Notes: a model not told the origin generated them from the letters alone. A DNA stretch of 64,000 nt from an uncultured Eubacteriales bacterium (GCA_902786855.1 CADAEH010000002.1:124001-188000), one strand, 5' to 3'. Counted from the first letter of the stretch, positions 44,938 through 53,263 are shown. Program-made: numbers and translations.

Positions 44938-46329
44938 TTATGCTTTTAAGGCGTCTTTTGCAAGTTTGTCGGCAAGCTCATTGTACTTATTGCCGGCATG
45001 TGCTTTTACCTTGACAAAAGTTATATCCATCCTTGTACGGGCTTTTGCAACATACTGGCTGTATTTCTGTGTCAATGGGTTTTTCGCCTTCCAGAGCCCG
45101 TCAGCCCACTTTCCTATACCCTCATAATCATGATATATCGTAACAGCATCTATACCATGTGTGAGGCAGAAATCTATAGCTGTCTTGGATCCCATGATCT
45201 CGCCGGCAACATTTCGTTGTTTTGCAGCTTCCGGATCGTCGTAGGCTTCACTGAGTTCGCAAGTCTTCACATTTCCCTCGGAATCAGTCCTGACCATTAC
45301 TACTCCGCAGGAGAACCTTCCGTCTGAAGCATCATAGCTGCCGTCAACATAAGCACGCACACCTTCCGGAAAGTGCTCTTCAGTTTCCGTCTCTGCGATC
45401 CCGAGATAAGCCATGGCATCTGATGCATCAGCGAAGCTTTTATATTCAGCGCCCGGAAAGCCGTCGACCTGAGCTTTGCAATCTTCCCAGGTCATAAAGA
45501 TGCCTGTGGTTTTGCCTTTTTTAACTGCGTAAATCTTTTTGCCTTTTGCCAAATCATCTGTTCCTTTCGAATTGCCATCTTCAGATATATCACCAGCGCC
45601 CCGCACCGTTTCACTTTTAATATTGTTGGTTCCGGCAGCGCCCCATGCGACCCTGCCGGATGTCTTTTCTTCCTCAAATTTCTTCAGAAAAGAGCGCCTA
45701 TGTATAGGAGTATACCCCATAGTCCGCAGTCCTTCATAGTGTTTTGCGGTACCGTATCCCTTGTTAGATGCAAAATCATATCCCGGATAAGTCTCATCCA
45801 TTTCAGTCATGAAGTTGTCCCTTGCTACTTTAGCAACTATTGAGGCAGCCGCAATGCTCAGGCTCTTCTCATCACCTTTGATTATAGACTCACAAGGTAT
45901 GCCTGCATCAAGCTTTACAGCATCGATCATGAGCATGTCGATCACAGCTTCATCCTTTTCAGTCAGGACCTCGTTGCAATCATCGATCGCTCTTTTCATA
46001 GCTTCTTTCGTTGCTTCAAGGATGTTTATCTCGTCTATCTCGGCCGCATCGGCAATGCCGATGCCGTAGGCGACCGCTCGCTCTTTAATGATTTCCGATA
46101 ATTCCTCACGCCTTTTTGCTGATAGCTTTTTGGAATCATTTACACCGGGTATATCCCAGTCTTCAGGCAGAACAACGCATGCAGCATACACAGGTCCGGC
46201 GAGCGGTCCGCGGCCGACCTCGTCAATTCCTGCAATATGCTTATAGCCCTTTGCACGCAGCTCATCCTCATGAGCTTTCATTTCTGCGAGCTTATTAATA
46301 TCTCTTTCAAGTCTCTCAGCCTTAGTCAT
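44938..46329 (-). CDS. RNase HII-RNase HI fusion protein
   Basis: One 463-residue frame joins two unrelated RNase H types. Residues 1-222 are RNase HII, with the DEDD set at D36-E37 (HIAGIDEVGRG), D136 (MLMIDAVKL) and D153 (IKGDEKSLS), and the ASNKGYGTAKHYEGL region. A flexible linker (223-262) follows. Residues 264-310 match the hybrid-binding N-domain of RNase H1 (KKIYAVKKGKTTGIFMTWED). Residues 322-463 are RNase HI with D329 (YVDGSYD), E377, D401 and D454. All eight catalytic acids are present, so both halves should be active, one on single ribonucleotides in DNA, the other on R-loops. The gene follows rbgA, the usual rnhB position. Confidence 0.92.
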   Translation of the reverse strand: MTKAERLERDINKLAEMKAHEDELRAKGYKHIAGIDEVGRGPLAGPVYAACVVLPEDWDIPGVNDSKKLSAKRREELSEIIKERAVAYGIGIADAAEIDEINILEATKEAMKRAIDDCNEVLTEKDEAVIDMLMIDAVKLDAGIPCESIIKGDEKSLSIAAASIVAKVARDNFMTEMDETYPGYDFASNKGYGTAKHYEGLRTMGYTPIHRRSFLKKFEEEKTSGRVAWGAAGTNNIKSETVRGAGDISEDGNSKGTDDLAKGKKIYAVKKGKTTGIFMTWEDCKAQVDGFPGAEYKSFADASDAMAYLGIAETETEEHFPEGVRAYVDGSYDASDGRFSCGVVMVRTDSEGNVKTCELSEAYDDPEAAKQRNVAGEIMGSKTAIDFCLTHGIDAVTIYHDYEGIGKWADGLWKAKNPLTQKYSQYVAKARTRMDITFVKVKAHAGNKYNELADKLAKDALKA

Positions 46330-46383
46330 TACTTTATATATGCATTCTGCTACTTACATGGTTCTGAGCATCTTGCCTGCTTT

Positions 46384-47226
46384 TCAAGCCTTTTCAAGTG
46401 TGATGCGACCGATCTTTCCACCCCGGAATTCATCCAGGACTGTGCGCCCGGTGCGCTCATAGTCAATGCGCTTTCCGGACATTATGAAGCCTCTCTTAAG
46501 AGCAATGTTATCCATGTTCTCTATTGCCTGATCCGACACTTCATCAAGCTTATACCTTTCCTGCAGCAGTTCCGGATATCGTTCACCGAGAACTCTGATC
46601 AACTCATATCCGAGATCCTGCACGCCGAGTATATCATCCTTGATACTACCGCAAAATGCCAGATTGAGTCCTACATCCGGGTCCTCAAACTTCGGCCATA
46701 GTATACCCGGGGTATCAAGAAGCTGCATTCCATTGGAAAGTGTCAGCCACTGCTTTCCCTTGGTTACTCCAGGCTTGTCTCCGGTAAGTGCGGACTTCCT
46801 GCCTGTCAGCCTGTTTATTAAAGAGGATTTTCCGACATTAGGAACGCCGACTATCATGATGCGGAGTGGACGCTTCACCGACCTTTCAGCATTTCTCTTA
46901 TCCTGCTCTGACTCAAGTGCCTTAAGCAGTCTGTTTATATTCTCACCAGACTGAAGATTGAGTGCCAGTACCTGAACCACTCCCTTATCTGCTGATATCT
47001 TATCTTTCCACTTTACAGTCTCTTTCTCGTCAGCAAGGTCAGCTTTACCCAGTACTACGATGCGTCTCTTACCGCTGATCAGTTCGTCAATAACAGGATT
47101 CCGGCTGGACACAGGAATACGGCTGTCGACGATCTCCACGACCACATCCACAGCTTTGAGATTTTCCTTTATCAACTCGCGGGTCTTCTTCATATGACCC
47201 GGGTACCAGTTTATATTATCTATCAT
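46384..47226 (-). CDS. rbgA: Ribosome biogenesis GTPase RbgA (YlqF)
   Basis: A 280-residue circularly permuted GTPase needed late in 50S assembly. The motif order is G4 (LGKADL near 60), G1 (GVPNVGKSSLINRL near 125) and G3 (DTPGILWPK near 170), with the N-terminal INWYPGHMKK signature. The start at 47226 (ATG) overlaps the stop of the upstream nuclease-like gene as ATGA; a TTG-initiated longer form is less likely. rbgA next to an RNase HII gene is the standard order, but rplS is separated from it here. Confidence 0.95.
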   Translation of the reverse strand: MIDNINWYPGHMKKTRELIKENLKAVDVVVEIVDSRIPVSSRNPVIDELISGKRRIVVLGKADLADEKETVKWKDKISADKGVVQVLALNLQSGENINRLLKALESEQDKRNAERSVKRPLRIMIVGVPNVGKSSLINRLTGRKSALTGDKPGVTKGKQWLTLSNGMQLLDTPGILWPKFEDPDVGLNLAFCGSIKDDILGVQDLGYELIRVLGERYPELLQERYKLDEVSDQAIENMDNIALKRGFIMSGKRIDYERTGRTVLDEFRGGKIGRITLEKA

Positions 47227-48086
47227 AACAGCCAACCCTCTATCATTGAGTCTATCAGTTTTGCATTAAACCCTCCGCCGGAATAATTATATGTCATTAT
47301 CAAATTATCCCATGGAGTTATTCCGTATTCAATGTATTCAATCACTTTTTCGATATTAGCACTGACATACTTCGGATCATTGACCTTCCCGAAATGCTCC
47401 CAGTAAATGATCTTTCTGTCTCGTGGTCTGATGATCGTAAAATCAGGAACACGTCCTATCAGCGGACTGTTAAGCGACGCTTCAAATCTGTGCGGGATAT
47501 TATAATGATCCAGTCTGGAAGTAATGTATATCTCACCATCCGAGCGCATTTCGACACCCTTAAGTGAGATTGATCTGAGATCTTCTTTATAGAAATTGTT
47601 ATCAGGAACGAATTCCTCCTCCCACTTTTTACCATCGAACTGCTTATAAAACAAGCCCTCTGTCAGCTGCGGATACTTTTCAATATAATCCTTCATAACC
47701 GACGCTTCATCAGAAGGAACATACCCCTCAATTACTATTTCCAGGTTCGAAAGATTTTGATCAAGAGCCTCAAGTGCCTGCTGAACATACCGTTTCCGAA
47801 CCAGAGCAAGGATTTTATCATTATCATTACTTATACCGATGCGATGCTCCTTCTTCCTATTGCCGCCCTTAGGAAACCGTTCACTATAGTAATACCTGCC
47901 ATCCTGTACATATATATACAATATGCCTTCAGGCAGGTTTTCAAGTTCATGTATGAGATCGTTCCTGCGCTCAGTCATGATTTTAAGCAAATTAGTCAGT
48001 TGCCATTTATAAGTCATACAGCGTACCCCACTCCTGTCAGTATTCTTCTGATGTCTGCTATTAGTCACTTCTATTGTTGCATTCAC
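47223..48086 (-). CDS. Unknown protein with PD-(D/E)XK nuclease-like C-terminal domain
   Basis: A 287-residue protein not recognised as any named family. Residues 35-110 are helical with a beta hairpin (GILYIYVQDGRYYYSERF). The C-terminal half has the pattern of a restriction-endonuclease fold: a helix with Glu185 (MRSDGEIYITSRLDHY), RFEASL, then VPDFTIIRPRDRKIIYWEHFG with Asp215 and Glu230, and a Lys-containing helix. The last motif reads E-H instead of E-x-K, so activity is uncertain. The start could also be an ATG near 48017 (MTYKWQLTN). It overlaps rbgA by four bases and interrupts the usual rplS-rbgA order. Confidence 0.55.
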   Translation of the reverse strand: MNATIEVTNSRHQKNTDRSGVRCMTYKWQLTNLLKIMTERRNDLIHELENLPEGILYIYVQDGRYYYSERFPKGGNRKKEHRIGISNDNDKILALVRKRYVQQALEALDQNLSNLEIVIEGYVPSDEASVMKDYIEKYPQLTEGLFYKQFDGKKWEEEFVPDNNFYKEDLRSISLKGVEMRSDGEIYITSRLDHYNIPHRFEASLNSPLIGRVPDFTIIRPRDRKIIYWEHFGKVNDPKYVSANIEKVIEYIEYGITPWDNLIMTYNYSGGGFNAKLIDSMIEGWLL

Positions 48087-48213
48087 TTCTCATGCCACAT
48101 CTGATCTGAATCGGTTCACATATTTACTGATGGGCAGTGCACCCGTGAATGCTAATAGACCTTCTTACTGATGTACAGTTCCGCCTTGATTGTTAAAAGC
48201 TCAGAGTGATCTT

Positions 48214-48272
48214 AAAAAAGGACTTTTGAAGATTTCCCTACATGAATACTCGAAATTTTAGTTTTCATGTAG
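48214..48272 (+). repeat. Left terminal inverted repeat of the MITE-like element
   Basis: It starts AAAAAAGGACTTTTGAAG and ends TTTTCATGTAG; its partner is at 48473-48530. Confidence 0.6.
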
Positions 48273-48472
48273 TATGAATAGCCATTTCAGGCAAAACTAT
48301 GTCTTATTTTTGTTTCGAGTAGATTGCTGCCTATGTCACATGAAAAAGCTCTGTGCTATGAACGCCAGTGTTTTCAAGGCTTCGGTGCAAATCATTATTT
48401 TTTATCTAAACATGAAGCATTTCCACAGTATCCTTGAACTGATAAAAGCCGATTCTTTTTCAGCAATTATAC

Positions 48473-48530
48473 TACATGAAAATCATATATTTCATGTTTT
48501 GTGTAGGGAATTTGCAAAAAGTCCTCTTTG
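48473..48530 (-). repeat. Right terminal inverted repeat of the MITE-like element
   Basis: Read on the minus strand it starts AAAGAGGACTTTTTGC and ends TTTTCATGTAG, matching the left arm. Confidence 0.6.
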
Positions 48531-48648
48531 ACATGTATCTCGGGACTTCGGCTCCCATCTCAGAGCAAAGTGTAACGCCTGGGATCCCACGGTGTTCAGG
48601 TTGACCAAAAGCGTCTCGGGATCTGAATGCACAGGATTCTCCGGGCAA

Positions 48649-48686
48649 GAAAAAAAGCATACCTTCTGCGATTGCTTCAGGTATGC
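48649..48686 (-). terminator. Terminator of rplS
   Basis: GCATACC/GGTATGC stem with a 16-base loop followed on the minus strand by TTTTTTTCTTG, ten bases after the rplS stop. Confidence 0.85.
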
Positions 48687-48696
48687 AATGTGATTA

Positions 48697-49038
48697 CTAT
48701 TCAGCGCTTCTGATTCTGGCTGCCTTACCGGTTCTCTGACGCATGTAGTTGAGCTTAGCTCTTCTGACTCTGCCTCTCTTGACTACCTCGATCTTCTCGA
48801 TCCTTGGTGAGTGAAGCGGGAAAGTCTTCTCTACGCCGATACCGTTTGACAATTTTCTTACTGTGAATGTCTCGTTGACTCCACCGTGCTGTCTCTTCAG
48901 TACATAACCCTCGAATACCTGGATTCTTTCTCTCTGGCCCTCGATGATCTTGACGTGTACACGAAGTGTGTCACCAACGTTGAATGCAGGGATATCGTCC
49001 CTTTTGTAATCCATTGTGATCTGGTCTAAAATGTTCAC
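48697..49038 (-). CDS. rplS: 50S ribosomal protein L19
   Basis: A 113-residue ribosomal protein at the 30S-50S interface. Typical segments are [26 protein letters not shown] and [22 protein letters not shown]. The start codon is GTG at 49038, with GGAAGGAGAG upstream. It is followed by a terminator, so unlike in many Firmicutes it is not co-transcribed with rbgA. Confidence 0.97.
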   Translation of the reverse strand: MNILDQITMDYKRDDIPAFNVGDTLRVHVKIIEGQRERIQVFEGYVLKRQHGGVNETFTVRKLSNGIGVEKTFPLHSPRIEKIEVVKRGRVRRAKLNYMRQRTGKAARIRSAE

Positions 49039-49050
49039 GTTATTCTCTCC

Positions 49051-49075
49051 TTCCTCTCATGACGTTCTTGAGGAA
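49051..49075 (-). promoter_or_regulatory. Hairpin beside the rplS ribosome site (possible L19 leader)
   Basis: On the minus strand TTCCTC pairs with GAGGAA just before the GGAGAG ribosome site. The roughly 150-base leader has further inverted repeats (CAGAC/GTCTG; GGCC arms). Firmicutes rplS genes can carry an autoregulatory L19 leader; membership of that family is not shown here. Confidence 0.35.
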
Positions 49076-49193
49076 ATACAGACTGTTATGATCATTTGTC
49101 TGCCCCAGAGGACCGCCCGTAATAACATAATGCTGCAAGGCCGTGCTCGCCACGTGCTGTTGACACTTCACCGGCCAGCCGCACAGCTTGATG

Positions 49194-49223
49194 ATAATAA
49201 CACACCAAGCCAGCTGATTTCAA
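49194..49223 (-). promoter_or_regulatory. Promoter of rplS
   Basis: TTGAAA (49218-49223), 18 bases and TATTAT (49194-49199) on the minus strand, giving a leader of about 150 bases. Confidence 0.5.
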
Positions 49224-49307
49224 GCACTTTCAGCCATTTTTTCAGATTTTTCTAATGAAATTTATACCTTTATGAATTGTGCAGCTACCTTCTCGGATAT
49301 TATGCAG

Positions 49308-50186
49308 CTATGCTCTTGGATGCGTACGATTGAATACATCTTTAACGTGGATATCTGTTACAGACAGATATGCAATTCCGACTGACATATCCTCAAATCC
49401 CATAAGTTCCTGCAGCGTTTTGAGATCGCCTCCGTTCTGCAGGATGTGTACTGCAAAACTGTCTCTCAGGATCTGCGGTGTCATGCGGTTTCCTGCTCCG
49501 ATCATATCGCCATAATCCTTAAGGATCTTCCAGATTCCTTGTCTTGTGAGAACATCTCCTCTGAGGTTGACGAAAACAAAGTCATCATCCCTATGCTCTC
49601 TGCCCTTCAGTTCATCGTACGTATTACTGAAATATTCTGTCATAGCAGCTCTTGCGTATTTTCCCAGCGGAACAATTCGACTCTCGTCATTTGCATCTTT
49701 GAGTGTGACAAAACTCATCCTGAGGTTTACATCACAGAACTGCAGTCTGACAACTTCGGTGACTCTTGCACCTGTCCCGTACATGAACTCAAGCAGTGCT
49801 CTGTCTCTGATGCCCTTGTAACTGTTGTCAGGAAGTTCCAGCAGCTTCTCGATATCTTCTACCGCAAGGTAATCTATCTGTCGCTTGTCTCCTCTCGCTC
49901 CGCGTATACGTGAAAAAGGATTTCCGCTTCTTGAACCTTTCTGGACTTCGTATTCGTAATAACTCCTTATGGCAGAGATCTTTCGGTTGATCGTAGCTTT
50001 GGACTTGTTCTCTCTGTTCAGCTCAAGAACATATGAAACCGCATCACTGTCGGTGCAGCTTGCGAGCCCGCTTCCGCCCCTTGAAGTCAGGAATTTTTCG
50101 AACGCTTTTAAATCTCTTTCATATGCGACCAGTGTGTTGTCCGCTTTGCGTTTTTCTTTTCTCATGTATTCAATATAATCATGCAT
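49308..50186 (-). CDS. XerD-like tyrosine recombinase with substituted catalytic histidines
   Basis: A 292-residue protein with the XerC/D layout: SAM-like core-binding domain (about 1-85) and catalytic domain (105-292). By alignment to XerD, R141 (GTGARVTEV), R241 (LRDSF) and the nucleophile Y273 are kept and properly spaced. However, the His of the HxLR motif is Gln238 (TPQILRDSF) and the His of the LGH motif is Phe264 (LMGFED). The tail KDVFNRTHPRA is typical of Clostridia XerD-like proteins. It follows a nudix gene, as xerD/ripX does in Bacillus. Either this is a chromosome-dimer recombinase tolerant of these changes or it is impaired in catalysis. Confidence 0.82.
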   Translation of the reverse strand: MHDYIEYMRKEKRKADNTLVAYERDLKAFEKFLTSRGGSGLASCTDSDAVSYVLELNRENKSKATINRKISAIRSYYEYEVQKGSRSGNPFSRIRGARGDKRQIDYLAVEDIEKLLELPDNSYKGIRDRALLEFMYGTGARVTEVVRLQFCDVNLRMSFVTLKDANDESRIVPLGKYARAAMTEYFSNTYDELKGREHRDDDFVFVNLRGDVLTRQGIWKILKDYGDMIGAGNRMTPQILRDSFAVHILQNGGDLKTLQELMGFEDMSVGIAYLSVTDIHVKDVFNRTHPRA

Positions 50187-50187
50187 A

Positions 50188-50721
50188 TCAAATCTCCCCT
50201 GCCTGTCTGGCGAATAATATACCGATTATCGTTTTACTGTCTTGTATCTCACCCTTCATGATGAGATCTATGCATGTCTCAGTATCGATCCACTCAAGGT
50301 CGATGCTTTCGTCACTGTCAAGGTGCTGTTCACCCTTGACAAGGTCTTTACAAATAAATATATGCAGATGCTCATTCGAATATCCGCACGTCGGGTAATA
50401 AGAGACAAGATGCTTGACATCCTGCGGAATGTATCCGGTCTCTTCGGATAACTCCCTTGAAGCGGTCACGATCGGCTCTTCACCCGGATCTGCTTTTCCT
50501 GCAGGCAATTCCAGGATCTCACGTTCAAGAGCCTTTCTGAACTGCCTTTCCATCAGGATCTTACCGTCCTCCGAGACCGCAACCATTATTGCTCCGCCGG
50601 TGTGCTCGACTATGTCCCTCACAGACTGACCGCCTGCACTGTCAACAATGTGCTTTCTGACTCTGAAAACAGGTCCTTCATATACAATGCTGCTGCTTAT
50701 CGTCTTCTCTTCAAATGCCAC
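50188..50721 (-). CDS. Nudix hydrolase, ADP-ribose pyrophosphatase type
   Basis: A 177-residue nudix enzyme that probably cleaves ADP-ribose to AMP and ribose phosphate. The nudix box is GKADPGEEPIVTASRELSEETGY, within GX5EX7REUXEEXGU. The true start is taken as GTG at 50721 with AGGTGA five bases before it; the longer frame to 50943 lies inside the upstream gene and gives a nonsense N-terminus. It precedes the XerD-like gene by one base, so they are co-translated. Confidence 0.9.
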   Translation of the reverse strand: MAFEEKTISSSIVYEGPVFRVRKHIVDSAGGQSVRDIVEHTGGAIMVAVSEDGKILMERQFRKALEREILELPAGKADPGEEPIVTASRELSEETGYIPQDVKHLVSYYPTCGYSNEHLHIFICKDLVKGEQHLDSDESIDLEWIDTETCIDLIMKGEIQDSKTIIGILFARQAGEI

Positions 50722-50749
50722 TTTATTCACCTGTTCGTAAATGATTGTG

Positions 50750-51178
50750 TTAAATAAGGTCGAGCTCTCGCGCAAGCTCATAAAGGAAAACCAGTTTCCA
50801 TCGTTTCCACGTGTTAGGATGTGCCAGGTCATCAAAAGGCGTCCGATCGACAATATTGTCCATAATACCTTTACGGTATACTTCCGGCACGCGTTCCAAT
50901 GCTGAATTGATGCACCTGATATCCGAGGCAGCCTGCCTGACAACGCGTTCTGATATGATCATATATGTGTCGTCATCAGGCACGCGTATCCGGCTGTGTT
51001 CAGGCTTGTCTGTGCGATCCGGCAATTCCGGTAAGCTGTCTGTTATGATGGATGCAGCATCCGCAAGCTGCCTGAGCCTCGTAACATCTCTGACCGTCCA
51101 CAGGCACCTGTAATAAACTTCCCTTGGCAGTTTGATGTCCTGAGCAGTCTTGTCAATGTATTCCATCTTGCTTTCCAT
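50750..51178 (-). CDS. Unknown 142-residue protein, phage-regulator-like end
   Basis: Not recognised with confidence. It is all-helical by composition. The C-terminal part, EVYRKGIMDNIVDRTPFDDL then NTWKRWKLVFLYELARELDL, recalls the sigma-like C-terminal helix-turn-helix of ArpU/RinA-type phage regulators, in which a helix-turn-helix is followed by a KRW-like segment. It lies between a PHP phosphoesterase and a nudix gene in the same orientation and starts 12 bases after the former. No enzyme motif is seen. Confidence 0.5.
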   Translation of the reverse strand: MESKMEYIDKTAQDIKLPREVYYRCLWTVRDVTRLRQLADAASIITDSLPELPDRTDKPEHSRIRVPDDDTYMIISERVVRQAASDIRCINSALERVPEVYRKGIMDNIVDRTPFDDLAHPNTWKRWKLVFLYELARELDLI

Positions 51179-51190
51179 TTGAGACTTCTC

Positions 51191-52069
51191 CTACATTACG
51201 TGATAACTTGAAAAGTCTCTGGGATTTTTGTCTGTATGAAAATCCGAACCACCGGTACTAAGCAACCTGTACTTTTCAGCATATTCTTCAAGCAATTCTG
51301 TCTGAAACTCGTTAGCTGAAGGATGCCTGCATTCAATACCGTCGATACCGAATCCTCTCATACGGCTTAAAAGCTCATACATCCTGGGAAGAAATTCTTC
51401 GAAATTCTCACCAAGGCGTCTCTGTTCCATCGGATGAGCAAGGACAGCAAGTCCTCCTGATGTGTGAATCAGATCGATGACCTGATCAGATCGGAGTGTT
51501 TCTTTATAAATCTTACTGATCGAAGGTTCTCTGAATATAGTTCTGAAAGCTTCCTGAGGGTCCGAGGTATAGCCTTTGTTGAACAGGATCTTAGCAAAAG
51601 TCGGCTTGCCCACATAACGTCCCTCGTTGATCTCCCCGATGTCGTCGAGAGTTACCTTATATCCGAGAGCATTTATCGCTGCCATCAGCTTATCGTTCCT
51701 CCGTGCTCTGACCATAAGTATTTCAGTCAGAGCATTCCTCAGTTCCGGGCTGCTGTAATCAAGACCGTATCCGAGGATATGAACATCTTTTCCTGTCTCA
51801 TCGATCGAATCGAATTCGATGCCAGGTATAAAAGTAATGTCCTCTATCCCGGCAGCATAATCCATACCTATGATCGAGCCCTCGATACCGTCATGATCAG
51901 TTATGGAAATGATTTTGTAACCCTGATCATGCCATCTGTCTACTATTTCTTCAGGTGAGAACTCACCGTCAGAATAGTAAGTATGTATGTGAAGGTCTGA
52001 TTTTACATCAGATGTAAGCAGATCAGCGATATTCTGTTGATGATGGTAGTTTTTTTTAAACAAACTCAT
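51191..52069 (-). CDS. PHP domain phosphoesterase (TrpH/RNase AM-like)
   Basis: A 292-residue metal-dependent phosphoesterase. PHP motifs are clear: SDLHIHTYYSDGEFSPEE near 24, ITDHDGIEG near 57, PGIEFDS near 81, and a C-terminal TGGSDFHTD. Characterised relatives remove phosphate from 3',5'-bisphosphonucleosides and trim 5' RNA ends. The substrate here is inferred from family only. It follows hpt by six bases. Confidence 0.88.
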   Translation of the reverse strand: MSLFKKNYHHQQNIADLLTSDVKSDLHIHTYYSDGEFSPEEIVDRWHDQGYKIISITDHDGIEGSIIGMDYAAGIEDITFIPGIEFDSIDETGKDVHILGYGLDYSSPELRNALTEILMVRARRNDKLMAAINALGYKVTLDDIGEINEGRYVGKPTFAKILFNKGYTSDPQEAFRTIFREPSISKIYKETLRSDQVIDLIHTSGGLAVLAHPMEQRRLGENFEEFLPRMYELLSRMRGFGIDGIECRHPSANEFQTELLEEYAEKYRLLSTGGSDFHTDKNPRDFSSYHVM

Positions 52070-52075
52070 TATTTC

Positions 52076-52624
52076 CTACAGAGACTCAACGTCAGATGGT
52101 TCAAGATATGAAATATAAGGAAGCCCCCTGAATCTCTGGTCATAATCAAGTCCGTACCCTATAACGAAAAGATCATCTATCTCAAAGCCAACATATTCTG
52201 CATGAAGGTCTGCAACTCTTCTCGGCTCTTTGTTGAGCATGGCACATACCTTTACCGACTTAGGACCTCTCTCTTCAAGCTTTGCCTTCAGATATTTGAG
52301 AGTGTTACCAGTATCGATAATATCCTCGATAATGAGAACATGTTTGTTGTACATATTGATCTGCGGATCGAAAGTAATCTTGACGATGCCGGAACTGGTC
52401 ATAGATGAACCGTAACTGCTGGCAGTGATAAAGTCTATCTTGGTATCAGCAGTTGTGTATTTAAGGATATCGGTAAACCATGGTATAGATCCCTTGAGCG
52501 TACCGAGAAGGATCAGTTCTTCTCCTTCATAGTCCCTATCGATTTCGGCTGCAATTTCCTTGGCTCTTTTGGTGATGTCTTCCTGTGTGTAGAGCATCTT
52601 TCCTATAATTTTTCTTTCTGACAT
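52076..52624 (-). CDS. hpt: Hypoxanthine phosphoribosyltransferase
   Basis: A 182-residue purine-salvage enzyme making IMP (and GMP) from PRPP. The PRPP loop is VLIIEDIIDTGNTLKYL near 105, with LLGTLKGSIPWFTDIL near 50 and the C-terminal FVIGYGLDYDQRFRGLPYI. The start at 52624 has AAAAGGAG upstream; the frame extension to 52690 overlaps engB and is rejected. Confidence 0.95.
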   Translation of the reverse strand: MSERKIIGKMLYTQEDITKRAKEIAAEIDRDYEGEELILLGTLKGSIPWFTDILKYTTADTKIDFITASSYGSSMTSSGIVKITFDPQINMYNKHVLIIEDIIDTGNTLKYLKAKLEERGPKSVKVCAMLNKEPRRVADLHAEYVGFEIDDLFVIGYGLDYDQRFRGLPYISYLEPSDVESL

Positions 52625-52637
52625 ATTCTGCTCCTTT

Positions 52638-53258
52638 TTACTCATTTTCATCAATGACCTTTTCAAGTATCTGCAGTAGTTCCCTGTCACCTGTTCTTTT
52701 GAGAGCAGAGACAGGTATTACAGAATCCCCTTTTTTCATCCCCAGCGTCTCCCGGATCATCCTGATATTTCTGGACCGTTCATTTCCACTGACCTTGTCT
52801 GCCTTGGTAGCGACTACTATGCCATCAAGACCGTAGTATTTCAGATAATCATACATCTGTACATCCTGAGCACTTGGCTTATGCCTGATATCGACAAGCT
52901 GGACGACTTTCAGGAGATTCTCTCTGTTTTCCAGATAAGACTCCATCATTGCTCCCCACTTTTCGCTCTCAGATCTGCTTATTTTAGCAAAACCATATCC
53001 GGGCAGATCTACGATCCTGAAGTCTACAGGCGTCTCTCCGTCCTCTGCCTTGCCCCTGCAGCGATAAAAGTTGATCGTCCTCGTCTTCCCTGGGCTGCCG
53101 GATACTCTTGCCAGACTCTTTCTGCCGGTAATGAGATTAAGCAGCGATGACTTGCCGACATTGGACCTGCCGGCAAAAGCGATCTCAGGAACACCGACAG
53201 AAGGATACTGTGAAGGTTTTACCGCTACTGTTTCCAATTCTGAATTATAGATCTTCAT
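52638..53258 (-). CDS. engB: Ribosome biogenesis GTPase EngB (YsxC)
   Basis: A 206-residue GTPase acting in 50S assembly. Motifs: G1 FAGRSNVGKSSLLN near 28, G3 DLPGYGFAK near 80, G4 ATKADK near 148. ATG at 53258 with AGGTGA upstream is preferred over GTG at 53267. It follows lon with almost no gap, the usual lon-engB pair in Firmicutes. Confidence 0.95.
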   Translation of the reverse strand: MKIYNSELETVAVKPSQYPSVGVPEIAFAGRSNVGKSSLLNLITGRKSLARVSGSPGKTRTINFYRCRGKAEDGETPVDFRIVDLPGYGFAKISRSESEKWGAMMESYLENRENLLKVVQLVDIRHKPSAQDVQMYDYLKYYGLDGIVVATKADKVSGNERSRNIRMIRETLGMKKGDSVIPVSALKRTGDRELLQILEKVIDENE

Positions 53259-53263
53259 GATGA

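Larger units (their letters stand above)
48214..48530. mobile_element. MITE-like element, about 317 bp with 58-bp terminal inverted repeats
   Basis: Sequence 48214-48272 reappears in reverse complement at 48473-48530, about three quarters identical by eye, with shared blocks GGACTTTT, TTCCCTACA and TTTTCATGTAG. Each arm also holds an internal CTACATGAA...TTCATGTAG palindrome. The 200 bases between encode no transposase fragment that could be recognised. No clear target-site duplication was found. It lies in the 610-base gap 48087-48696; the stretch 48536-48648 is GC-richer and nothing was recognised in it. Confidence 0.6.

Noticed and set aside
48274-48531. 85-codon frame inside the MITE-like element
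   Set aside because: It runs into the right inverted repeat, has no ribosome site and no transposase-like motif.
48472-48660. 62-codon minus-strand frame after rplS
   Set aside because: It starts in the rplS terminator and crosses into the right inverted repeat; no ribosome site was seen.
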